Source of the DNA: Plasmodiophora brassicae
Taxonomy: Eukaryota > Endomyxa > Phytomyxea > Plasmodiophorida > Plasmodiophoridae
Direction: 5' to 3'
DNA length: 64,000 nt
Assembly (NCBI GenBank): GCA_039704465.1
Contig: JASFAU010000002.1
Coordinates: 1,302,001 to 1,366,000 of the forward strand
Both the position numbers and the translations under genes were made by a program. A model generated the notes under the pieces. That model had not been told where the DNA came from. It was given only the letters and a program-made list of their open reading frames with translations, and ran no database searches. Of the stretch, positions 9,732 to 20,931 are shown piece after piece. Each line of letters starts with the position of its first letter. Position 1 is the first letter of the stretch.

Positions 9732-10612
9732 ATCATTCAGTCTGCATGGTCTGTGGTTGAGCAGCTGATGATTTCAGCATCGCCAGATCGCCCTCGCTGA
9801 TTCTGCCGGACACCAGGATGGCCTCCAGCCGGTTAATCTCATCCAGGCTCGATGCCCTGTCGATAGCGATCTTGCGGAGAGCAGTCAGTACTGAATAGCC
9901 AGAAACGAAGGTACGACATAGACCTTGATAAGCTTCTTAACTTCCGGTGTCAGCAGCTGCCTTAGTTCAGCGTCCTCCTCATGGTCCAAACGGGTGCCTG
10001 TTCTGTCGCGACCCTGGAACATGGCTGTGGCGCGTTCGCGTTCACTCACTTGCACTTTCTGGAAGTCAAGATGCCTCAGTTTGGGAAACATGCTGATTAC
10101 ATACAGCCTGTAATTGTCCAATGCTGTGACCGGATTCTTCAGCAGCGACAGCCTCTCTAGACCTGCGAACGGGTCAGCACCAGCGGGATGGGACCATGCA
10201 GTACTAAACTGACCTTTAAGTTCATGGAGTGGATCTAAGTCTTGAAGCCGTGCAAGTTGATTGTTGGTCAGCACGAGGGTTTGTAAGGACGGGAGAGCAC
10301 GGCCAAGCCCGGGGGCGATCCGCCGAATGCGGTTGTTATTGACAATAAGCGACTTGCACCGCTTTAGGATTGGGAAATTCTCCAACTTGATAATATCATT
10401 GTCGGAGAGATCAATGGCATCGAACTGATCCTGTGTCGCTCCCAAACTCTCCACGGCCGGAATTTTCAACCCTGCCGATCACCGATGACAACGCCGTCCT
10501 TATACATGCAACCAGCTTAGCTCAATCTCCCACCTCGTAAGTTGAGCTCCCGTTCCAGGACGGCGTTGATGAAGGCAGGCGCCTCCTGGATGGTTTCCGC
10601 CGTCAGCCGCAT
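9732..10612 (-). CDS. U2 snRNP A' protein (leucine-rich repeat)
   Basis: U2A' (SNRPA1, yeast Lea1) binds U2B'' and stem-loop IV of U2 snRNA. Exon 1 starts at ATG 10612 with MRLTAETIQEAP and ERELNLRG. A 62-base intron (10472-10533) joins G to LKIPAVESLGATQDQFDAID, the typical U2A' N-terminus. Leucine-rich repeats follow (LIVNNNRIRRI, LVLTNNQLARL, LERLSLLKNPVT), with a further in-frame intron before GLERLS, then the C-terminal cap MFPKLRHLDFQKV. A last exon, reached across a splice I could not resolve around 9885-9915, encodes LRKIAIDRASSLDEINRLEAI and ends at TGA 9732-9734, matching the conserved helix at the end of U2A'. The whole conserved family length is present. Confidence 0.92.
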
Positions 10613-11068
10613 GGTCGCAGTACGACGACTTCCCAACTCCGCCGCGGACACCGTACCCTTTCCATTAGGTAGGCACGGTAGACACATTGTAGTTCGGACC
10701 TCGCCCTGCATGACAATCTCATCCTGGCCTCTCTGCCGAATGTGCCAGCGGAGAGTCCTCCAGACGTGAACATCATATCGTTACGTGAATTGCACGGCAC
10801 CGGACCCTGTATTCAACATCGTCTCCGCATAAGGAAAGCATTCAACCGACCTACCTACATAGGTATATGTGGGAAATGTTTCGCCATAGCAGAATATATT
10901 TGGACAGGGTACTGTTGGCGACGGGCGCAACTCAGAAGGCCACACAGACAGGGGAGGTCCTGTCTCGTGGACGTGAACCTCGCACCAGGTTGTGGTCCCA
11001 TTGGATTTTGCGAAGATTTTGTCGCGCATTCGTCACTGGAGTGGCCGAACAGACGGCTGCTAGCGTCG
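10613..11068. other. Intergenic, divergent promoters of U2A' and GCLC
   Basis: About 455 bases with no convincing reading frame; short open frames on both strands have no recognisable content. An AT-rich patch (agaatatatttgg near 10890) could be promoter DNA. Confidence 0.4.
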
Positions 11069-13472
11069 ATGGGCCTGCTTGCCGTTGGCTCGCCGCTATC
11101 ATGGGAGCAATCGCAGCAGTACCTTCAGCACGTGAAGAAGCACGGCATCGCGCAGTTCATCGCCACGTACCGTCGCTTGAAGGATCGCAGCAATGATGCG
11201 TTGTAATGGGTTTCGATGCTGGTCTCTGCCGTATTGTGGGCCGACGAATCGCTTTGGATAGTCTGTGGGGCGACGAGATCGAGTACCTTCTCGTTCGTCT
11301 TGACCGATCAACAAAATCGGCACGGCTTCTCCTGGTCGCGCATGATCTGCTGCTGAAGCTCAGCCACCTGGATGACCACTTTAAATCCAAAGTGGTATTC
11401 CATCCAGAGTATGGCCAGTTCATGGTGGAGACAACGCCCGGTACACCATACGGGGGCCTTACGACCCATCTCCCCCTGGTCGAATCGAACATGTTGCTCC
11501 GTCGTCATCTCATTCATGTCAGCGGTGATGCTGTGGTCTGTCTTGGTCTCGCTCATCCACTGTTGGATCTGTAGAAAGCGTTACCCACTGTTAACGATCG
11601 CCTGATGTCCATGGCGTCGTTCCCGTTGCTGGGCGTCGGCACACACACGGATCCACCCCTGCCGGCCGGTGGACCGATCACCACGTCGTCGTATGTTCCC
11701 GATGCAGTAATGAACCCACACCCAAGGTAGACGTGGCCATATTAGAACAGGTTCATCTCTGACGTGGCCTCAGATTTCCGTGTTTGACGGAAAATATTCG
11801 TAAGCGTCGGACCGACAAGGTATGCATTACCGTCCCCCTGTTCAAGGACAAGAACACACCGGATGCTGCCTCAGTGCCTGCGCCCACGAAGAACAAATGG
11901 GGCGAGTTGCAGGGCGATTCGCACGACACCATTCAGTGAGTGTCCGGCGTGCTGATCGTGGCCGTGTGCTCAAACGTGTATTTGGTCGTTTAGCATGGAC
12001 GCTATGGCATTCGGGATGGGTTGCTGCTGTTTGCAGGTAACGTTCCAGTGTCGTAACATCGATGAAGCTCGCCATCTCTACGATCAGCTAGCCATTCTGT
12101 CTCCGATCATGCTCGCGCTGACGGCTGCGTCACCCTTCTTCAAAGGTTGGACAGTCGGTCCTGTCCGTTACACCCATTTCTGACTTGCAACAGGGCGGAT
12201 CGCTGACACGGACGTGCGCTGGAACGTCATCTCCCAATCAGTGGATGACCGGACACCTTATGAGCGGGGCCTGACGGATGACAATGGCGGTACTGGACAG
12301 CTCAGGCTGAAGAAATCCCGGTACAGCTCCATCGATGCGTTCATTGGGACCAGCGATGCCATGCTTGATGCGTACAACGATGTCGATCTGGCCATGCACG
12401 ATGAACACCTGCAATTGCTCCTTGCTGAAGGCATTGATGAACGCCTTGCACGCCACGTTGCTCATCTGTTTGTTCGAGATCCGCTTGTCGTCTTTTCTGA
12501 AACGATTGATATTGATGACGAGACCGAGACCGACCACTTCGAGAGTATTCAGAGCACCAACTGGAATACGGTTCGCTTCAAGCCCCGTACGTGAAGCATT
12601 GTGCATACTAATTTCGGCGTTTGCCTGATCCACCATGTTGGCAGCGCCTGCTCACTCGACAACTGGGTGGCGTGTCGAATTCAGATCCATGGAAGTGCAG
12701 ATCACAGACTTCGAGAACGCAGCGTTCACTGTCTTTGTCGCTCTATTGTCTCGGGCTAGTACGTTGGTCTGCTGATATTCTCAAGTCGTCTAGGCTGAGC
12801 GTTCCTATTTGCAGTCCTGTTCCTGGAGCTGAATCTGTACCTGCCGATCAGTCTGTGCGATGTCAACCTTGAACGGGCACATGCAAGGGACGCTGTTATG
12901 ACCCAAAAGTTTTACATTCGTACACTGCCCAAATCTGATTGCGCTCCCTGCCAATCGCCTATGGACCAAGACATGTTCCAGGAATTGACGATTAAGGAGG
13001 TATGCTGCTGTCGCCTGTGCCGTTGTCGCCATTGCTGACTCCAGTTGCCAGATAATGTGTGGCAAGGAAGAACAATCGTGCAGGTTCCCGGGCATGATTG
13101 CGTTTGTTGTCGCATACCTGGATGTCATCAAATGCGATGAACGCTCTCGAGCGCTCATCGATGAGTATATCGACTTCATTCAGGTCGATACTGCCGCTTA
13201 CAGCTTCGTCGACGTCGGTTAACGTTCGGTCCATGCAGATGCGGGCAAGTGGCAACTTGATGACCGCCGCCAGTTGGATGCGTAGATTTGTTGACAGGCA
13301 CCCTGACTATCAGCATGATTCGAACCTACCCCAGTCTACCGTCTACGACTTGATTGAATGCTGCGACGCGTTGGCGGAAAGCCGTTTGCATTGCCCTCAG
13401 TTCCTGCCGCGTACGTCTGGGTTCATTCAGCACTCGACCGTGTCTCATTTGCACCATGGCAGCATTGGGTGA
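11069..13472 (+). CDS. GCLC: Glutamate-cysteine ligase catalytic subunit
   Basis: GCL makes gamma-glutamylcysteine from glutamate, cysteine and ATP, the rate-limiting step of glutathione synthesis in the cytosol. The gene has about eight or nine small exons. Exon 1 ([15 protein letters not shown]) joins across a 59-base intron (11203-11261) to [14 protein letters not shown]. Next come [29 protein letters not shown], then after a 57-base intron (11518-11574) [76 protein letters not shown] and [13 protein letters not shown]. The end has [17 protein letters not shown], a FPGMIAFV segment, [14 protein letters not shown] and CPQFLPR, in the order seen in animal and fungal enzymes. Two introns read as 24 and 23 bases. 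The last few residues are unsure; a short frame to 13668 might add an alternative end. Confidence 0.95.
11727..11750 (+). other. Apparent 24-base intron in GCLC
   Basis: GTAGAC...AACAG. Removing it turns CAC CCA AG + G TTC into His-Pro-Arg-Phe, the HPRF motif conserved in GCL enzymes. Confidence 0.65.
11782..11804 (+). other. Apparent 23-base intron in GCLC
   Basis: GTTTGA...GTAAG. Removing it joins GAT TTC CGT to CGT CGG ACC GAC AAG. This keeps nine residues between the HPRF motif and the Arg-Arg pair, the spacing I recall for other GCL enzymes. The unspliced frame ends at a TGA inside the segment. Confidence 0.6.
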
Positions 13473-13707
13473 ATCGCACAGGGCCATACTCGAATTGTCG
13501 AATGCCGCCGCGCAGTCCCCATTCGCAAATGGGGTTCCGCTGATAATCGATCTCGACAAAGAAAGTAGCGATGCAAGGTCGGTCTGCCAGATTATCCAGT
13601 TAGCGTCCAAAGCACGTCGTTTGGTGGATCTTCGACCAGATCCTTTCGCGAAGGACGGCCATTGTTAAAGAATACTGCAGGACAAGACGGCAGTGACGTA
13701 TCGTAGT

Positions 13708-14661
13708 TCATTGGCGCAATGGAGGCGCTTCCTTTGTCGCATCTCGAGTAAAGGCAATTGTCAGTGCGAATCTGGATCCTTGGACGACCTGTTCAACCCC
13801 GTGAGCGTTCTCAGAGCCACTCGAAAACATTAGCAGTCGAGCTCGACGAGGTTCCACCCGGTAGACCTCCTCGGAACTATTGACGAACAAGAATCGCCCT
13901 CCGGTGAAGTCGGTGCCAAGCGAATTCAGATACAGCAGGGCAGTAACCGCAAATGAGCCATACTGAATCCGATCAATATGGGTCTCCCAATACACATCAT
14001 GCTTCGTCTTCGGCGGGACAGAACCGTTGATGCGGGTGAAGAAGGTCGGCGACGTGAGGTACAGTGGCTGTCCTGGCACATGGAATCTGGCTTCGGCTAG
14101 TGCCAGTGTCCTGTTGATGACACGTTGAAACCTGGTCGATAGGCCTCCAGTCAGTGCCTTGAGTTCGGGGCTGTGCCGTACAATAACGGACGTCGTGATA
14201 TCGTCGCGGTTGAACGGCGGTACATGACGCGATAGCAGAGCACGGTAAACATCGATGAAGTGTCGGCCATGGGATACTGCACTTGAGAATAGATCGAGGA
14301 TACTGGCCGGGCCTTCGCCGCCTCCAAACCGAAGACCTGTCCAACTCGTCGGTGTCGACGGTACGCTTTAAACGACTGCGGCTCCCTACCGTGTTTGACG
14401 ATTCTCAACAGACTGTCAACTTCACTGTCGGATGCAAATCTGTCGAAAATCAGCCGACCGCACACCCGGTCGCCGTTATCGACGCACGGCACGCCCTGCC
14501 AAGACCCATGACTACCTACATGCAACACGATGCGCCTCCAGCGCCAGTCCACACACCTGATCCAGGACAATTCCCTGCCCAGGAGACTGGAACCACCATA
14601 ACAGCGGCAGGCAGATAGCAATCGTTGCCACGGCCATTGAATGCCCTTTCGCCAGACCCAT
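13708..14661 (-). CDS. OGFOD3-like 2-oxoglutarate/Fe(II) dioxygenase, type II membrane protein
   Basis: Predicted prolyl-hydroxylase-fold dioxygenase anchored in the secretory pathway. Start ATG 14661 gives MGLAKGHSMAVATIAICLPL, a signal-anchor helix. A 61-base intron then joins DQ to GVPCVDNGDRVCGRLIFD. A second intron precedes FGGGEGPASILDLFSSAVSH and HFIDVYRALL, then LTSPTFFTRINGS, YWETHIDRIQYGSF, LLYLNSLGTDFTGGRF, VEPRRARLLMFSSG, ENAHGVE and FALTIAFT. The HxD of the double-stranded beta helix is H-I-D, the distal histidine is in ENAHGVE, and the 2-oxoglutarate arginine is probably in the segment before FALTIAF. This order is the one I recall for human OGFOD3, whose substrate is unknown. 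The stop is at 13708. Confidence 0.85.
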
Positions 14662-14980
14662 GGCGACCCTCCGCCAACGCAATGGTCGACGATACGGATG
14701 TCCGTTGGACCGTTGCCCAACCCAAATGGTACGTTTATGTAGGTTTCCCCGGGTCAGACGATTGTGACTTCATCGAACCTATCGACACCGGGCGTCCGGG
14801 TCCGCCTGATAACGACTCTGTCGAGGGCTTCAGATCTGCTGTATGTGGACCTGGAACCGGCCAGCAATACCCATGGACGACGTCGTGGCCGGTGTTATCC
14901 AGCATCACAAGGAAGGGGACGGGCAGATTCGTTGTTGTTTTAACGCTCCACGTCATTCCGATGACAATCCTGGACCGCAG

Positions 14981-15833
14981 TCAGAATCGAGACGTAGAAC
15001 AGCTGGTCAGTGGCAACAGTGCCCACCATGTTAATGAGCAGAGGAAGAAGTAAGTCGTGAACCAGGAAAACAGGTCCAGCCCGAAGAGGAGGCCAGCGAC
15101 GATACCTGACAGATGCCCCTGTAATACTATGAACAGCACAGTTGGCGAAGCATAACGCCCCATACTACCACGAACGACGCGTTCGCAATGAGGAGTTGGG
15201 TGAAGAGCAGCGCCAGGATCGGCACGACGATACGAGGAGTGGGGACAATGCCTAAGAAATACAGGGTCGTCCAGGGGTCCTGCATGGATCCCGTAGTGTA
15301 CCAGGCGAAAAGAACCCTGTTGGGACGCTTAAGCGACAGGGGTCGGATCCACCGGCTAACACTAGCACGAACGCTGAGTAGCCGACGCTCTGCTTATCAG
15401 CCGCCCCGGGCTGGTTCATTCGGTGCACCAGCAACCAAGTGGCACCCAGCGACAGGCACGATGAAACGACTATGAAGAGCGTTGTTACGCGAGCAAATTC
15501 CACCGTCCCTATCTGGGACTCAAACTGCTGCCCTTGTGACCATGCCATGGACATGTTAAACGCCAGATGCAGGACACTGCCATGGCTGTAGGTTGATGTA
15601 ATACAGCGCCACACCTGCTTCTCATTCACAATTCCTGACTCGGCAGCACCGTCAGTTGCAATGACGCCGTCGGCGAAACCCAGCGTACGTCGGTATGACG
15701 AGGCAACCCGGGCGAGGTCCGACCGCGAGTTCCAGTGCCAGACCCACAGGACGAAGCAGACGGCGACGGTCGCGCTAGTCAGCGGCCAACGCACTAGATC
15801 GTGCCATATGCCCGCCATCCGCGCGCTACGCAC
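14981..15833 (-). CDS. Rhomboid intramembrane serine protease, RHBDD1/RBL14-like
   Basis: A polytopic membrane protease. Exon 1 encodes a first membrane segment (ATVAVCFVLWVW) and the rhomboid pattern HLAFNMSMAWSQGQQFESQ with GTVEFARV. A GTTCGT-donor intron then joins VGYSA to VLFAW, giving the catalytic serine in G-Y-S-A as in VGFSAVLFA of RHBDD1/RBL14-type proteins. A second intron joins ANASF to GHLSGIVAGLL, which supplies the catalytic histidine. RHBDD1-type rhomboids act in the ER or mitochondria, and animal RHBDD1 works with p97 in ER degradation. Whether this one does is inference. The last exon ends SCSTSRF at 14981, and no ubiquitin-interacting motif or p97-binding tail is visible. 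It lies head-to-tail with OGFOD3. Confidence 0.85.
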
Positions 15834-16107
15834 ATCGCATCAGGGGGGACGGGTTTCGGCCTCACGCACAAGTCGTGTACCCTCAGTTACGTGTGCGACC
15901 CAAGACGGTTTTAATGATAAATCCGCATAGGACGACGACGATCATGTCAAGCTCTGCGGCATGCGGCTGATCACTTCCCAGCCGGTTCCAGATAATAAGT
16001 GCCCGCTGTGGTCGTCATGTTAAAGCCCAGTCGGACTGCGGGGATCGCCACGGAGTCCGTAGGCTGCAGTTCCCACTCAGGCAGACCATCATTGCACTAC
16101 ATCAACC
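15834..16107. other. Intergenic, divergent promoters
   Basis: About 275 bases between the rhomboid start (minus) and the WKF-protein start (plus). I see no coding content. Confidence 0.4.
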
Positions 16108-16575
16108 ATGGGGAAGTCCAAGAAGAAGGCCACGCCGGCAGAGATGCGTGCCAAAGTCAAAGCGGTCGTAGAAAGGCAGAAGAAGAGGAAACAGGAGCTG
16201 AAGGCCGCACGGGTAGTCAAGGGCATCGCGAAACAGGAAGCCCTGGATAAGGAACGCGCTGCGAAATCCCTTGATGACGCGCTGCAGTACCTCACCCTGT
16301 GGGACACGAACCGGTCCGAGTGGAAGTTCCACAAGAAGCGCCAGATCACGCTCCTCAAGAACATGCTGGACCGGACGCGGGTCCCCAAACCGCAGTTCAA
16401 GATCCTGCTCCGGTACCTGGGCGGCCTCGGCGGTGTGGCCCGAGTGACCACAATCGCTGAGATGAAGGCCGAGATGGCAAGATCCCCAGACGACAACTGT
16501 GACGCCAAGACGCTCGGAAGGCGCCAGAAGCGCGCCTCGTGCATCGTGGAGTGCCTATCGGCACGTTCATCATAA
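16108..16575 (+). CDS. WKF-domain protein (C7orf50 homologue)
   Basis: A single exon of 155 residues. The N-terminus is highly basic (MGKSKKKATPAEMRAKVK), followed by a Lys/Arg/Glu helix. Residues 75-118 hold the WKF domain: ALQYLTLWDTNRSEWKFHKK, RQITLLKNML and FKILLRYLGGLGGVAR. In the human protein C7orf50 the same order occurs (W-K-F-x-K-x-R-Q, then a helix, then YLxGLxGxAR). The protein is nucleolar or nuclear in animals and its function is not settled; basic composition suggests an RNA- or ribosome-linked role. The last residues (RRQKRASCIVECLS) align with the conserved final helix, so the model appears complete. Confidence 0.85.
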   Translation: MGKSKKKATPAEMRAKVKAVVERQKKRKQELKAARVVKGIAKQEALDKERAAKSLDDALQYLTLWDTNRSEWKFHKKRQITLLKNMLDRTRVPKPQFKILLRYLGGLGGVARVTTIAEMKAEMARSPDDNCDAKTLGRRQKRASCIVECLSARSS

Positions 16576-16664
16576 AACGGGACAATAAAGCGCCTGACCA
16601 TTCGAAACACGACGTGCCTGGCTGCCGGCCGGACGCTTGGTTGGTGCGCGCGCAGTGCGCGGCA

Positions 16665-17157
16665 ATGAGCGACAACAACGACGACGACGACGTGGAAGTA
16701 CCCACTGCCCAAGCGGACGCCGGCAAGGGCAACAACCAGGACGCGGTCGTTGAAAAGGAACCGGGCAAGGGAGGTAGCGGCAGTCAAGAGCGTGGCGCGA
16801 GGACAGGGCTTCGTCGGCCGCGACCGGCCGAGGAGAGCGCCGCCGCCGCCGTGCAGGAGCCGCGTCCCGTGATCAAGAGCCAGAAAACGTCCAAGAAGTC
16901 GGGGACGAAGGATTCGAAGAAGAAGGTGCGGAAGACGAACATCACCCGACGTCCGAAACGGTCGACCTATTCGGAGCACGTCCGCGACCATTACAGCTCG
17001 TGGGAGAACACCTCCACACTGATATCGCCCGGCATGTGGAGATTGTTCCTAGATAATCGCAGGTACGATGTGTCGTCGTTCGTCACTTGAATGCGCTCGG
17101 TCCCTTCGTTGACGCTGTTGGCAGGTATGATGCGGCAGGAAACTTTCCCACTGAGTA
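16665..17157 (+). CDS. Basic, acidic-headed hypothetical protein
   Basis: I do not recognise this protein. From ATG 16665 it reads MSDNNDDDDVEVPTAQ, then a Lys/Gly/Glu-rich disordered stretch, a Lys-rich cluster (KTSKKSGTKDSKKKVRKTN) suited to nuclear localisation, and a more ordered tail (YSEHVRDHYSSWENTS, then SPGMWRLFLDNRRYD). A GTACGA donor at 17063 and an acceptor near 17125 would join DNRR to YDAAGNFPTE and a TAA at about 17157. Without splicing the frame ends at 17090. Both ends are possible. It follows the WKF gene on the same strand by 90 bases. A chromatin or nucleolar role is only a guess from composition. Confidence 0.5.
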
Positions 17158-17232
17158 AACTATATAACGTAAGGCGCGGTACGTGTACCCGGCTGTGTAG
17201 CGATGGTAATGGGCTGTCACACCGCGGTCTGT

Positions 17233-17710
17233 TTATGTGTCGTCCACGACGAATATGGCGTCGAAGAAGCCATCCGCGTAGCCGAGAAGTTCAATATCGT
17301 CCGTTCGAATGGAGACCTTCGTCGCGTTGGGTGCGATAAAGAACTGTTTAGTGCCATGAGACGGTGAGCAGCGATTCCAGCATTCGGGAAAGGCATACCT
17401 TCAGCAGCATATGCGATCTCGGTGGAAAGCAACACAGCATCCGAACGATACGAAGGTCGCCAATGTTCGAACAGTCCTCGGGCACGTATCGATTTGCTTC
17501 GGCGATTTCGTCCTCGTTGTTTCCGCTGCACCGGTGCACACAGAACCGGGCCAGATCGCGCGCTATGCGACACAGGACGATGTTGCTCGCCAATGGGATA
17601 TACCTGCACGACTCGATCATCGTCTCGTCGTGGTACATGCGTTCGAACACAGCCGCCCGCTGCTCGTCTGTCATCTTCAGGCCATCATGAGGCTGCACCG
17701 GATATGCCAC
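17233..17710 (-). CDS. Small hypothetical protein, two exons
   Basis: An unrecognised protein of about 150 residues. From MTDEQRAAVFERMYHD (ATG 17674, or 17710 with an extra 12 residues) it reads through IPLASNIVLCRIARDLARFC, DCSNIGDLRIVRMLCCFPP and CLSRMLESLLT. Removing a 19-base GT...AACAG segment (17344-17362) continues the frame to FFIAPNATKVSIRT, DIELLGYADGFFDAIFVV and a TAA at 17233-17235. The composition is that of a folded globular protein, which supports this strand over the plus-strand frames opposite. Without splicing it would end at 17348. No signal peptide or membrane segment is seen. Confidence 0.5.
17344..17362 (-). other. Apparent 19-base intron
   Basis: On the minus strand the segment is GTCTC...ACTAAACAG, with a CTAA branch-like core directly before the acceptor. 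Removal restores an open frame for another 36 codons. At 19 bases this would be near the smallest spliceosomal introns known, so it is tentative. Confidence 0.4.
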
Positions 17711-17789
17711 GTCATGTAGGGCAACCGGTAGGCGTGCCTAGGTCCCGCTATTAACCATGGGAACGCACACACAGACCGCCCCTCAGGCG

Positions 17790-20011
17790 TCATACCGCGT
17801 TGGACGCCCAGCCCTCCTTTCCGTTGTCGTCGTTGAAGATCAGGTCGCAGTCAAAGTAGCCAGGCATCGACGTCCCACATTTGAACGTCAACGTAAACTG
17901 ATACAGGTATGGGAATCTCTGCCAGGACGCGCCTGCGTCAGTACAGAGACGATATCAAGTGTATCCTGCTCTACCTCTGGGAACGAATCATTGCGGGCCT
18001 GGCGCCAATCGACCAGCAGCGGGAGCGTGATGGGCCGCTGTGCAATCAGGTGGTCGAACTGGCTCTTCGGCCGCAGGACAAGCGCATAGATGCGGGATGG
18101 GAACGATCGCGACGATGCCTGTCCGGTGGCGTTGTCGCCAACGGAATAATAGATCCAGAACGTCAGGTCGACGTCGTAATGGGTTGTGCCAGTGCCGTAT
18201 CGCTCCAGGCTCGCCTTGTACTCATCGAAGGTATGCTCCAGGTCAACAGCGCCGAGCGGCTTAGGTGGAAGACCGTTTAGTCTGTACAGGGACGCTGCCA
18301 CAGTTGCCTGCTCATCATCCTTGATGGATGGCAACCCTGGGCCATGCCGCGTTACGCTCAGTGATGCACCAGCGTTGACGTATTCGACAGATGCACGAGA
18401 CACGCCATCGATCGATGTTGGGACGTCGTCCGTATCGGATCTGGTCGCCGACAGGATTTGGCGCACGACGTCCTGCGGGCAATGGGACGCCAGGTACAAG
18501 GACAATCGGGCTCGGTCCCTGACGTCGACATCGCTATGCTCGGCAACCATGCTAGAGAGCACCCTAAACACGCCTGCGCTCACATCGTGGCCCAGCAGCA
18601 GCAATCGCATGGTATCGAGCAGGTCGTGGCCCATACTCCAGCAGCGAAGCGCGCGCGCGTGTCCCACCATACGAACCAGGACGTCGAGCACGGGCAACGG
18701 ATTCGTCACCAGGTCGGTCTGGGATACGATGGCGTGTAGCAGAGGCAGATGAGCGATGAGTCGCTCTTCGGGAACGCGGACGAGGCCGGCAACGAGCTTG
18801 TCGAGCAGCACCAGGCAGCGCGATCTGACGATCCTGCCCTTGTTGGACAGCGCTGCGATAACGTCTGCGACGTGGTTGACGAATTGCGGGCAAACGATGG
18901 CGACGTGCACGAGGAACGAAACGCATTCGTCAAGTGGGACGTTTGGGGTCGACATCCACAACGTCAGGAATTGGAAGACGAGCGACACTTTGATGGATGC
19001 CGCTGGTTCCGACTGGAACCCGCGCATGCAGGCCAACGTGTCGAACAGGTCAGTGGGGATCGTGCACCCTGGTGTGGAGTAGACGTGCACGAGGGCGCAT
19101 AGCTTCGCGTAACGAAGGCGGTCGTCGTCGAACGGTCGTGGGTACAGGCAGGGCACCAGCGAGCGGTCCCGCTGGGCCCATTCGGCGATCCATTCGACAT
19201 AGTAACATCGGTCGTTGCACGGAACGGTCGGGTCGGATACCCGCCTGGTCAGCTCGACGGACAGGTCGTGGTGGTCGATGCTGACGCGGTTGTCAGCCAG
19301 CTCGATCGCACGACGAGCAGCTGCGGCCGACGTTAGCCCAATGCGTCGGCACGCCTGGAGAACGCACGCCTGAATGACAGACTCGGCGCGGACGACATCG
19401 TCTCGAGCGCCTATCACGGGGACAATATTCTCGATCGTGTCCAGTATGCATTGCGATGACAGGTCAGGCAGGACGCTGACGATCCTATCGACGATCCGGT
19501 CCACGATGTGCGACCTTGCGTCCTGTCGCGACAGGGCGTGTGCAAGAACCAGCGCGCAAAGACGGACGCCTGCATCGCTGCGATGGCCATCGAGCAAGCG
19601 TTCCCATGCCGTACTATCGTAGTGCAACAGTGAGAAATCGGACGAGGTTGCCGCCACCGTACCAGGTCGGAACTGTTCGATTTCGTAGAGGCATTTGGCA
19701 GCCATCGGATCCGGCAGTCGTCCAGCGACAGTTCTCGTGACAGTGGCCAGCAGTTCCTGGCACGTGTGGTGCAACGACGTGTCGAGCGCGATGATGATTG
19801 TGACAACGGCGGCCAGGGCGATATCGTCCAGTGGTGGTCCCACATGCAGTAACGACTTGACGATCTGGGCGACCTCGTCGGCCGTCCTAAGCAGAGCGAC
19901 GGCGTTCTCTCGAAGGAAATCAGTCAGCAGGGACCGGACCGTACTGGACGCGTTCAGGTCTGCCAGCGTTGCGGCTATACGAGACAGCAAACGCTGTCGC
20001 TGGTCGGCCAC
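17790..20011 (-). CDS. AP-5 complex beta subunit-like protein
   Basis: AP-5 is an ancient adaptor complex of late endosomes and lysosomes that works with SPG11/SPG15. The protein is about 730 residues, almost all helical solenoid, starting MADQRQRLLSRIAATLADLN. Features in common with AP5B1 as I recall it are the order of solenoid helices with little other conservation, a YYVEWIAEWA segment, an LLPLL-type PLLHAIVSQ, a block RDRARLSLYLASH at residue 530, and then a switch to beta-strand sequence (HYDVDLTFWIYYSV, RIYALVLRPKSQF, ITLPLLVDWR), matching the appendage-like end. A likely 47-base intron with donor GTACTG joins DIVS to FTLTFKCGTSMPGYF and a TGA at 17790-17792. The AP5B1 family is fast-evolving, so a profile search is needed. 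Confidence 0.55.
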
Positions 20012-20314
20012 TGTCGAATACTAAGCTGGGCGATGTGCACGTGCCATTAAACGAGTATCGCACCGGTTGCGTTCGTTACGGCAGCGCGCATAACGCGACC
20101 GGCCATTGCCCAGGCGTCCGCGTCATCATGCCACCGGAAGGCAGCCGACAGTAGCGCCGCCTCGTTGTCGGAGATCTCCCCTGCCATTGCCGACCGTCCC
20201 TCATCAAGTAGCGCGGCCTGCTGGATCGTCTGGGCCTCCAGCAGGGTACGTTTAAATGTGGACTTGACCCTGGCGAGTGTACGTTATACGAGTAAGGCGG
20301 TTGTCGTCACCAGC
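20012..20314. other. Intergenic, divergent promoters
   Basis: About 300 bases between the AP-5 beta start and the TPR gene start. An open frame runs into the plus-strand gene from 20165, but its first 50 codons have no recognisable content and the likely start is ATG 20315. Confidence 0.4.
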
Positions 20315-20931
20315 ATGACGTCCATAATGGAGCGCGGCATGACCGACAAGGAGGTAACGCCAACGCAACTGCCCGATGTGGAACCAACGTCTAACACGAA
20401 CGCGAAGAGGAAAGTGCTGGCTCGCGAGCTGGATTGGTTCAGCGTCGAGTTCAACCGCGCCAGCAAGCGCCCTCGCGACCTGTTGAACGAAGCCAAGCAG
20501 CAGTTTACCGACGGCAAGTTTGAATCGTCCAGTACGTGACACAACGCGCGATGCTGCTGTACGCAGGGGCAGGGCGCGATGACACTGGATGCCCAGTTAC
20601 CATCCTGCAGATCTACCTGCGCATGCCGAAAGGGATGGAGGATAACGTCAGCGCAGCGTTCCACCTCCTGGGCCACTGCTACCTGCGCCTCGGCATGGCT
20701 GACAAGGCGCAACAATTCTTCATAGCGGTGTGTGTGTGTGTGACAAGTGTGTTGCCAAGCGAGGAAGCGAACGTCCATGCTGACTGTGTGCGAGCCGCAG
20801 TCGATCAGTTCCGGCTACGAGAACGACTGGCAGACATTAGTGGAGGTCGAGGTCGACATGGCGGTGAAAGAAGGACTGGGAGTAACCCGCTGAGCAGCAG
20901 CCCACAGCAAGGCGAAGATACATATTTATGA
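20315..20931 (+). CDS. Short TPR protein
   Basis: Three exons, about 170 residues. Exon 1 has MTSIMERGMTDKEVTPT, a disordered head, then KVLARELDWFSVEFNRASK and EAKQQFTDGKFESS. A 65-base intron (20532-20596, donor GTACGT) joins to ITILQIYLRMPKGMEDN and AAFHLLGHCYLRLGMADKAQ, a typical TPR with an L-G-x-x-Y/CYLRLG-x-x-x-K-A pattern. A 36-base intron beginning in a GT repeat (20728-20763) then leads to EANVHADCVRAAVDQFRLRE and a low-complexity end. The N-terminal TPR pair resembles the start of the TFIIIC subunit GTF3C3, but the protein is far shorter, so I leave it as a TPR protein. The stop overlaps the convergent TMEM201-like stop by about 6 bases. Confidence 0.55.
20728..20744 (+). repeat. 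GT dinucleotide repeat at an intron donor
   Basis: An uninterrupted (GT)n tract of about seven units begins exactly at the inferred exon-intron boundary of the TPR gene, so several GT dinucleotides could serve as the donor. A similar tract lies in the intron of the other small TPR gene (39020-39040). Confidence 0.7.

Noticed and set aside
13459..13668. A 70-residue plus-strand frame ([20 protein letters not shown]) after GCLC
   Set aside because: It overlaps the GCLC end in another frame. It could be an alternative last exon, but no splice or family evidence supports it.
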